Source of the DNA: Deltaproteobacteria bacterium
GTDB taxonomy: Bacteria; Myxococcota_A; Polyangia; DRWM01; JAAZOP01
Assembly (NCBI GenBank): GCA_016218765.1
Contig: JACRCZ010000033.1
Span: 1-64,000, forward strand
Reading direction: 5' to 3'
DNA: 64,000 nucleotides
The notes under the pieces were generated by a model. That model ran no database searches and was not told the origin of the DNA. It saw nothing but the letters and a program-made list of their open reading frames with translations. Numbering within the stretch: the first letter of the stretch is position 1; the number at the start of each line of letters is the position of its first letter. This document shows, in pieces, positions 25,744 to 31,867 of the stretch. The position numbers and the translations under genes are program-made.

Positions 25744-25773
25744 ACCACCGATGGACACCGATGGACACCGATG
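25744..25773. repeat. 10-bp tandem repeat ATGGACACCG supplying a start codon
   Basis: Two exact copies of ATGGACACCG plus flanking partial copies. The unit is 10 bp, so the three ATGs fall in three different frames; the middle one (25761) opens the queC-queE frame. A related block is at 34721-34750. Confidence 0.75.
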
Positions 25774-27290
25774 AGGACAGGCTCGCCCCGCGGCCCGTGA
25801 CCAGAAACCAGGCGCCGGGTGCGGTCGGGCAGCCGAAGGCCGTCGTCCTGTTGTCGGGCGGGATGGACTCGACGGTGTGTGCCGCGATGGCGCGTGCGGA
25901 CGGTTTCGAGGTCCATGCGCTCACGGCGCGCTACGGCCAGCGCCACGGGGTGGAGGTGGATGCGGCACGGCGCGTCGTCCAGGCGCTCGGCCTCGCCTCC
26001 CACACCGTCGTCGACCTCGACCTTCGCGCCATCGGCGGCTCCGCCCTTACCGCCGACATCCCCGTGCCCAAGACCGCCGAAGCGGCGCCCTCTCCCGCTT
26101 CTCCGCTCGCCGTTCCCGACGCACGACCCATGACTCCCGCCTCCCCGCTCGCAACCCACAGCTCGCAGCTCGCAGCCTCTTCCATCCCCGCCACCTACGT
26201 CCCCGCGCGCAACACCATCCTCCTCGGACTGGCGCTGGGCCACGCGGAGGCGCTCGGAGCGAGCGACATCTACATCGGCGTGTCGTCGGTCGACTATTCG
26301 GGTTACCCGGACTGCCGTCCCGCGTTCATCGAGACGTTCGAGCGGCTGGCGCGGGTGGCCACCAGGGCCGGCGTCGAGGGCGCTCCGCTGCGCATCCACG
26401 CTCCGCTCCAGCACCTCACCAAGGCCGAGACCATCCGCCGCGGGCGGGATCTGGGCGTGGATTTCTCGCTGACCCACACCTGCTACGACCCATCACCCGA
26501 CGGGGCCGCCTGCGGCGCCTGCGACGCCTGCCGCCTCCGCCGGGAAGGCTTCGCCGCCGCCGGTGTCCCCGACCCCACCCGCTATGCACCAGCCGGAAAC
26601 GGAACCGGTTCGGATGGGCAGGCAAGAGTCGATGGCCAAGAACTCCCCTCCCTTCGGGTCCTGGAGATCTACCGCACGATCCAGGGCGAGACGACCTTCG
26701 CCGGCGAGCCGTGCGTCATCGTGCGCCTCGCCGGCTGCCCCCTGCGCTGTTCGTACTGCGACACGGCGTACGCGCGCGAAGCCGAAGGCATGGAGTTGTC
26801 GCTCGACGAGGTCGTCCGAACGGTCCGCGAGCTGGGACCCGGGATCGTCGGCCTGACCGGAGGCGAGCCGCTGGCGCAGGCGTGCGGCGCCGAGCTGGCC
26901 CGTGCGCTCGCGGACGACGGACGTACCGTGCTCCTGGAGACGTCGGGGGCCTTCGACACGTCGGCGGTCGACCCGCGCGTGCGCCGCATCCTCGACGTCA
27001 AGACGCCCGGCTCCGGCATGGAGGCGAAGAACCTCCCGCAGAACCTTGCCGCGCTGCGTCCGATCGACGAGGCGAAGTTCGTGCTGGTCGACCGGGCCGA
27101 CTACGACTGGGCGCGGGAGCTCGTGCGACGGGAACGGCTGGCGGAGAAATGCACCGTCCTGTTTTCCCCGGTTAAGGCGAAGCTGCCGCCCGCCGACCTG
27201 GCGAAGTGGATCATCGACGACGCGCTGCCGGTGCGGCTGCAGGTGCAGCTGCACCGGGTGATCTGGCCGGAGAGGGACCGGGGAGTGTAG
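25761..27290 (+). CDS. queC: Fused QueC-QueE: 7-cyano-7-deazaguanine synthase and 7-carboxy-7-deazaguanine synthase
   Basis: One 509-codon frame encodes two steps of the preQ0 (queuosine precursor) pathway. Residues about 26-275 are QueC: PP-loop LLSGGMDST (30-38), TYVPARNTI, DYSGYPDCRP and the zinc site C241/C251/C254/C257 (CGACDAC). Residues about 297-509 are QueE, a radical-SAM enzyme with the shortened cluster motif CPLRCSYCDT (C326, C330, C333) and TGGEPL. A linker of about 20 residues joins them without any in-frame stop or ATG. Within QueC, about 40 extra residues rich in Pro/Ala/Ser (104-143) interrupt the segment before TYVPARN. The start is uncertain: ATG 25761 lies in a tandem repeat; GTG 25797 is the alternative. 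Both enzymes look intact. Confidence 0.9.
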   Translation: MDTDEDRLAPRPVTRNQAPGAVGQPKAVVLLSGGMDSTVCAAMARADGFEVHALTARYGQRHGVEVDAARRVVQALGLASHTVVDLDLRAIGGSALTADIPVPKTAEAAPSPASPLAVPDARPMTPASPLATHSSQLAASSIPATYVPARNTILLGLALGHAEALGASDIYIGVSSVDYSGYPDCRPAFIETFERLARVATRAGVEGAPLRIHAPLQHLTKAETIRRGRDLGVDFSLTHTCYDPSPDGAACGACDACRLRREGFAAAGVPDPTRYAPAGNGTGSDGQARVDGQELPSLRVLEIYRTIQGETTFAGEPCVIVRLAGCPLRCSYCDTAYAREAEGMELSLDEVVRTVRELGPGIVGLTGGEPLAQACGAELARALADDGRTVLLETSGAFDTSAVDPRVRRILDVKTPGSGMEAKNLPQNLAALRPIDEAKFVLVDRADYDWARELVRRERLAEKCTVLFSPVKAKLPPADLAKWIIDDALPVRLQVQLHRVIWPERDRGV

Positions 27291-27328
27291 GGGCACGCAA
27301 GCGCCGCGCCAGGGCATCTGCACACCGC

Positions 27329-27379
27329 GACCTCCCCACCTCCCCAGCCGGCCTCTCCACCTCTCCACGTCCGGTTCCG
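27329..27379. repeat. GGAGAGGTGG-type dispersed repeat, copy 2 (inverted)
   Basis: Reverse-complement partner of 6667-6715, sitting between the convergent queC-queE and murG genes. The 129-bp spacer holds nothing else recognisable. Confidence 0.6.
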
Positions 27380-27419
27380 ATCAGGCTGACGCGTCGTCAC
27401 CGGCCGTGCGATCCAACGT

Positions 27420-28613
27420 CTAGGGCCTGACACCCCCGAGCAGCCCCTCAATCTCCTCCACAATGCGCTCCGCGGCGCCCGGCACGTGCAACCCGCGAAT
27501 CGTCGCGCCCATCGCACTGCGGGCCGCCTCGTCGCGGCGCAGATCAAGGACGGTGCGGGCCAGGGCCTGGGGATCGATCGCGGCGATGCGGCCGAGCGTC
27601 GGGTCGTCCTCGTCCCGCTCCGGAACGACCTTCGCGGCGCCGCTCGTCTCGAGCGATTTCGCGTTCGCCGTCTGATGGTCGCCGGGCAGGCCCTTCTTGG
27701 GGACGATGATCGCGGGGAGGCCGCAGGCCTGAACCTCGGACAGCGTCCCGGCGCCCGCACGGCAGATGACGACGTCGGCGGCGGCGTAGGCGACGCCGAT
27801 GGGGTCGAGGAAGTCGGCGGGGCGGTAGCGGGACAGGCGTTCCGGGGACAGGGCGTGGCGTGCCACGGCACGGGCGGTGTCGTCCTGCGGGTCGTAGTCC
27901 GCACCCGAGTAGCGCCCCGTGCCGTGGAGAACGAACACGCCGGGCTCGGCGAGAAGCGCGGGCAGGGCGGCGGCGACGCCGCGGTTGATGGTGCGGGCAC
28001 CGAGCGACCCGCCGAAGGCGAGGAGCACGAAGGCATCCCGCGGCAAATCGAGCTTCCGGCGGGCGTCGGAACGGTCGATGCCGCCGATCTGCGCGCGCAG
28101 GGGATAGCCGGAGTGGAAGGCGCGGGAGGACGGGAAGAACCGCAGCGACTCGGGGAAGGTGGCGGCGACGCGGTCGACGCGGCGGCCGACGAGGCGGTTG
28201 AGCTTGCCGGGCACGGCGTTCTGCTCGTGGACGAGCGTCGCGGGGCGCTTCTCGCGCGAGCGCGGGAAGACGGCTCCCACGGCGGCGAGCAGAACGGGAG
28301 CGGACGCGTAGCCGCCGGTGCCGATCACGGCGTCGGGGACAAACTCGTCGAGGATCCTGCCGGCCGCGCGGACGCCGGCGCCCAGGGTCCAGGCGAACCT
28401 CGCCATCCCAACGACGTCGTGCAGCGGCGGCATGCCCGTGGCGGGCACGAAGCGCAACTCGTACCCCAGGGCCGGGACGATCTTCTCCTCGGCCCGCCCG
28501 CGGATGCCGGCGAAGACCAGACGAACGCCGGGCCAGCGCCGGCGCAGCGCCTCGGCGATGGCGACCGCGGGGTACACATGCCCCCCGGTTCCGCCGCCGG
28601 AAAGGAGGATCAC
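27420..28613 (-). CDS. murG: UDP-GlcNAc:undecaprenyl-PP-MurNAc-pentapeptide GlcNAc transferase
   Basis: A 397-residue GT28 glycosyltransferase on the inner face of the cytoplasmic membrane, converting lipid I to lipid II in peptidoglycan synthesis. N-terminal glycine loop GGGTGGHVYPA (residues 6-16), GTGGYASAPVLLAA, the HEQNAVPGKLNRL segment and the C-terminal UDP-GlcNAc site FGGSLGARTINR and CRAGAGTLSE are all diagnostic. The insertion RYSGADYDPQDD and the segment that follows are unusual. It lies alone, away from other cell-wall genes of the dcw cluster, which is atypical. The start is GTG with no clear Shine-Dalgarno, directly before the ILLSGGG strand, and 28 bp downstream of a lipoprotein gene on the same strand. 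Confidence 0.92.
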   Translation of the reverse strand: MILLSGGGTGGHVYPAVAIAEALRRRWPGVRLVFAGIRGRAEEKIVPALGYELRFVPATGMPPLHDVVGMARFAWTLGAGVRAAGRILDEFVPDAVIGTGGYASAPVLLAAVGAVFPRSREKRPATLVHEQNAVPGKLNRLVGRRVDRVAATFPESLRFFPSSRAFHSGYPLRAQIGGIDRSDARRKLDLPRDAFVLLAFGGSLGARTINRGVAAALPALLAEPGVFVLHGTGRYSGADYDPQDDTARAVARHALSPERLSRYRPADFLDPIGVAYAAADVVICRAGAGTLSEVQACGLPAIIVPKKGLPGDHQTANAKSLETSGAAKVVPERDEDDPTLGRIAAIDPQALARTVLDLRRDEAARSAMGATIRGLHVPGAAERIVEEIEGLLGGVRP

Positions 28614-28641
28614 ACGCGGGGAAGTGGGCTCGGGCGTGGGA

Positions 28642-29295
28642 TCAGGCGTCGCCGGTGGCGACCGGCGGAGCGCAGAACGTCTCCGGGAAGATGACGAAGT
28701 TGGTGCAGATATAGCCTTCGTCCGTGCGGCAGTCGGCGGCCGCGGTCGCTTCGGTGCAGCTCTTCATGCAGCCGCGAGGCGCGCCGAAGGCCGAGCCGTC
28801 CATGCAGTACCCTTCAGGCCCACACTCGCCGCCCGCCGCCGTGCACTCGGAGGTGCAGTAGCCGCCGGGGAACGTGATCGTGCCGACGACCGGGACGGTG
28901 ATGTCGGTGATGCACATGGCGCCGGGGCCCGTGCAATCGGCCGACGACGCGCAGGACGCGCCCGTGTTGCGGGCGCCGCCATCGCCGCCGCCGTCGCCGC
29001 GGTCGCCCTCGGTGCCCATGCCGTCGCCGTCGGAAACCGCCTCGGCCTCCTCGACCACCTCGGCCTCTTCGACCACCTCGGCCTCCTCGGCGGCCTCGGC
29101 CTCGGCGTCCGCTTCGGTCACCGTCTCGCCGTCCGCGTCCGCGCCGGGCACCTGGCAGAGCCCATCGATGCACACCGCGGGCGCGGTGCAGGCCGGGTTG
29201 CAGTCCGCGGACGACGTATCGTCGCCGCAGTGGACGGCGGCGTAACCCACGAACATGACGCATGCCACGAGCATCAGGAACCGTGAAAGCTTCAT
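28642..29295 (-). CDS. Cys-rich lipoprotein with acidic linker
   Basis: 217 residues. GAGGAGGAG precedes the ATG. A signal peptide (MKLSRFLMLVACVMFVGYAAV) ends at a possible lipid-attachment Cys (VHCGDD). A small Cys-rich knot (about 30-50, CNPACTAPAVCIDGLC) is followed by an Ala/Glu-rich linker with the exact repeat EEAEVV (about 55-95), a Gly-rich hinge, then a second Cys-rich domain with ten cysteines (about 112-210). Knots of the form CxxxxDCxxxxxxC are typical of myxobacterial extracellular proteins. No function can be assigned. It may share a transcript with murG downstream. Confidence 0.78.
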   Translation of the reverse strand: MKLSRFLMLVACVMFVGYAAVHCGDDTSSADCNPACTAPAVCIDGLCQVPGADADGETVTEADAEAEAAEEAEVVEEAEVVEEAEAVSDGDGMGTEGDRGDGGGDGGARNTGASCASSADCTGPGAMCITDITVPVVGTITFPGGYCTSECTAAGGECGPEGYCMDGSAFGAPRGCMKSCTEATAAADCRTDEGYICTNFVIFPETFCAPPVATGDA

Positions 29296-29355
29296 CTTCT
29301 CCTCCTCGTCCCGACCGTCGGGGGGCCGGCCACCGCTCGGTCCAATTGACGGCGC

Positions 29356-29383
29356 ATCCTAGCACCATCGCCGGGACGTGCAA
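29356..29383 (-). promoter_or_regulatory. Candidate promoter of the Cys-rich lipoprotein gene
   Basis: Minus strand TTGCAC (29383-29378) and TAGGAT (29361-29356), 16 bp apart, about 60 bp before the ATG at 29295. Confidence 0.4.
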
Positions 29384-29433
29384 GTTCCGATGAACACCTG
29401 CCTCCCGCCTGCCCACTAAGGCCCCGATGCCGC

Positions 29434-29462
29434 TGGCAGATCCGCGAGACGTGTGGTAGAAA
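29434..29462 (+). promoter_or_regulatory. Candidate promoter of the polysaccharide tyrosine-kinase gene
   Basis: TGGCAG (29434-29439), a 17-bp spacer and TAGAAA (29457-29462), 44 bp before the preferred ATG at 29507. The -10 is identical to that of the clear promoter at 38194-38222. Confidence 0.45.
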
Positions 29463-29506
29463 AGCGTGGTTCGCGGCACGGGACGAGCGGATTCGGGCGG
29501 AAGAGC

Positions 29507-31231
29507 ATGCAGACCCCGCAAGATCAGATCGCCGAAACCGCCGCCGCCGGCGGCGAACCCCAGAAATCATTCGACATCTGGGCCTACCTCCAGGTCGTCC
29601 GCAAGCGCAAGTGGCACGCGCTCTTCTTCCTGGTCGCCGTCGTCGGCCTCGTCACCTTCTACACCCTCCGCCAGCCCAAGGTGTTCCGCGCCACCGCTAC
29701 CGTCCAGATCGACCCCCAGGCCCCGCGCGTCCTCGGCGAGAAGGTCGAGGCCGTGTCGGAGATGGGCACCGGCTCGTACTGGTCCAACCAGGAGTACTAC
29801 GAGACCCAGTACCACATCGTCCGCAGCTACGAGGTCGCTTCGCGGGTCGTCGCGCTCCACGCCCTCGGCTCCAACCGCACCTTCCTCGGCGTGCCCGAGG
29901 ACGCGGAGGTGTTCCAGCCGGTGTCGGACGACCTGGCCACGGAGATGCTGCGCGGGATGATCGTCGTCGACCCGGTCAAGGACAGCCGTCTGGTCCAGAT
30001 CTCCGTCGACCACACCGACACCAAGCTCGCCCGGCTCCTGGCCAACGCCGTGGCCGACGCCTACGTCGAGTACAACAAGGACGTCGCGCTGGAGTCGACC
30101 GTCAACGCCCGCGACTGGCTGCTCAAGCAGGCCGAGGCGTGGGCCAAGACGCTGCGCGACGCCGAGCAGAAGGTCGTCGATTTCCGGAAGATCAACAACC
30201 TGCTCTCCGTCGCGCTGGAGGACCAGCGCAACCAGCTTGCCAACGAGATGGACTGGATCGCCCAGCGCCTCTCGGAGACCCGCTCCCGCCGCCTGCAGCT
30301 CGAGGCGAAGAAGGCGCAGATCGATGAGCAGGTGGAGAAGCGCGGCGTCCTGGCGCTCTCGATCGGCGAGGTGCTGGACAGCGCCGTCATCCAGACGATG
30401 AAGTCACGGCTGTTCGAGAAGACGCTGGAGCGCGACGCGCTGGCGGAAATCGCGGCGGCGAACTGGCCGGAGCTGAAGCAGCGCGAGGCGGAGCTGGACA
30501 CGATCCGCGCCGGCATCCGCGGCGAGATCCAGACCATCATCCGCTCGGTCGAGGCCGACCTCACCGAGACGCTGCAGCTCGAGGGCCAGCTCCAGGCGCG
30601 CATCGACGAGCTGCAGACCCAGGCGATCGCCCTGGGCGGCAAGGAGCTGACGCACACGCAGCTCATCCGCGAAAAGGACAACGCGGAGAAGATCTACTCC
30701 CTCATCCAGCAGCGCTCGGAGGAGACGAACCTCGCCACCGAGCTGTCGCAGATCAACAACGTCCGGGTGCTGGACGCGGCGATGGAGCCGTCCATCCCCG
30801 TTCGTCCGCGCGTCAAGCTGAACCTCGCCCTGGCCATCGTGATCGGGCTCCTGGGCGGCATCGGCCTGGCGTTCCTGCTCGAGGCGCTGGACACGAGCGT
30901 CAAGACGCAGGAGGACGTGGAGAAGGGCCTGGGGCTGGCGTTCCTGGGGATCATCCCGACATTCACGCCGGGGGGCGTGTCGCGCAGCCGGCGGCGGCGC
31001 AAGCGCCACCGCCGGCAGGGCGGGCCGGAAATCCGGGCGGGGTCGCACCCCGATCTGTTCTGCCACGACAATCCCAAGTCGTCCGCGGCGGAATGCTGCC
31101 GTTCGATCCGCACCAACATCCTGTTCATGTCGCCCGATCACCCCCCGCGCAAGCTGCTCGTCACCAGCGCCAGCCCGCAGGAGGGCAAGACCACCGTCGC
31201 CATCAGCCTCGCGATCACCATGGCCCAGTAG
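29507..31231 (+). CDS. Wzz/Wzc-type chain-length regulator and BY-kinase, N-terminal part ended by in-frame TAG
   Basis: 574 residues to the TAG at 31229-31231. It is the polysaccharide co-polymerase (Wzz domain) plus the start of a bacterial tyrosine kinase. TM1 (HALFFLVAVVGLVTFYTL, about 35-52), a long periplasmic coiled coil (about 180-400), the proline-rich PSIPVRPRVK before TM2 (about 438-460), then a basic juxtamembrane segment (SRRRRKRHRRQ) and the kinase domain with Walker A SASPQEGKTT. Reading stops 14 residues after Walker A, at ATG GCC CAG TAG GGC. The same frame continues after the TAG as the rest of a normal BY-kinase. Intact Wzc-like proteins control export and chain length with Wza. 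Nonsense mutation, sequencing error or readthrough are possible. Confidence 0.9.
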   Translation: MQTPQDQIAETAAAGGEPQKSFDIWAYLQVVRKRKWHALFFLVAVVGLVTFYTLRQPKVFRATATVQIDPQAPRVLGEKVEAVSEMGTGSYWSNQEYYETQYHIVRSYEVASRVVALHALGSNRTFLGVPEDAEVFQPVSDDLATEMLRGMIVVDPVKDSRLVQISVDHTDTKLARLLANAVADAYVEYNKDVALESTVNARDWLLKQAEAWAKTLRDAEQKVVDFRKINNLLSVALEDQRNQLANEMDWIAQRLSETRSRRLQLEAKKAQIDEQVEKRGVLALSIGEVLDSAVIQTMKSRLFEKTLERDALAEIAAANWPELKQREAELDTIRAGIRGEIQTIIRSVEADLTETLQLEGQLQARIDELQTQAIALGGKELTHTQLIREKDNAEKIYSLIQQRSEETNLATELSQINNVRVLDAAMEPSIPVRPRVKLNLALAIVIGLLGGIGLAFLLEALDTSVKTQEDVEKGLGLAFLGIIPTFTPGGVSRSRRRRKRHRRQGGPEIRAGSHPDLFCHDNPKSSAAECCRSIRTNILFMSPDHPPRKLLVTSASPQEGKTTVAISLAITMAQ

Positions 31232-31240
31232 GGCAGCCGG

Positions 31241-31846
31241 GTGGTGATCGTCGATTCGGACATGCGCCGCCCGCGGGTACACACCGCGTTCGGCATGGAG
31301 AACGACGAAGGCCTCTCCAACGCAGTGCTCGGCACCCGCAAGGTCGAGGAGCTGGTGCGGCCGACGCAGGTCCCGGGGCTGGACGTTCTGCCCTGCGGCC
31401 CGATCCCGCCCAACCCGGCGGAGCTGATCCACACGGAACGCTTCCGGGACGTCGTGGCGCAGCTTGCGCGCCTGTACGACCGGGTGGTTTTCGACAGCCC
31501 GCCCGTCATCGCCGTCACCGACCCGGTCGTGCTGTCGCGGTACGTCGATGGCGCGGTGATGGTGATCAAGAGCCTGGTCACCAACCGCCGCGCGGCGAGA
31601 TTCGCGGTCAAGCAGATGCGCGACGTCGGCGCCAACCTGCTCGGCGCCGTGCTCAACGACCTCGACCTGGAGAACCGCGAGTACGGCTACTACCACTACT
31701 ACTACTATCGCAAGTACGGGTACTACTACGGGTCGAAGGATGACGAAGCCAAGAAGCCGGCCGCGGAGACGACGTCGGCGGACGAGGGCACCGGGGGGAC
31801 GGGGAACGGCGATCGGCCGACCGAGCAGGCGCCGCCCGGAGCGTAG
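31241..31846 (+). pseudogene. C-terminal part of the BY-kinase, same frame after the TAG
   Basis: Continues the upstream frame without a shift. It carries Walker A' (VVIVDSDMRRPR), Walker B (DRVVFDSPPV) and the Tyr-rich autophosphorylation tail around YGYYHYYYYRKYGYYYG, then a Glu/Thr/Gly-rich end; 201 residues if started at this GTG. The bases AGTAGGGC, which include the stop codon, lie about 8 nt before GTG 31238 and could serve as a weak Shine-Dalgarno for restart. Split here, the nucleotide site would be divided between two polypeptides, unlike the CapA/CapB split in Gram-positives, which leaves the whole kinase domain together. I therefore treat it as the downstream half of an interrupted gene. 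Confidence 0.8.
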
Positions 31847-31867
31847 CGCGGCGCCACGGACACGGGT

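Noticed and set aside
31229-31231. TAG read as pyrrolysine or another amino acid
   Set aside because: TAG is the ordinary stop of several intact genes here (the ROK gene at 2489, the Ig-repeat gene at 16874, xseB at 61822, the barrel gene at 36155), and no pyrrolysine genes are visible.
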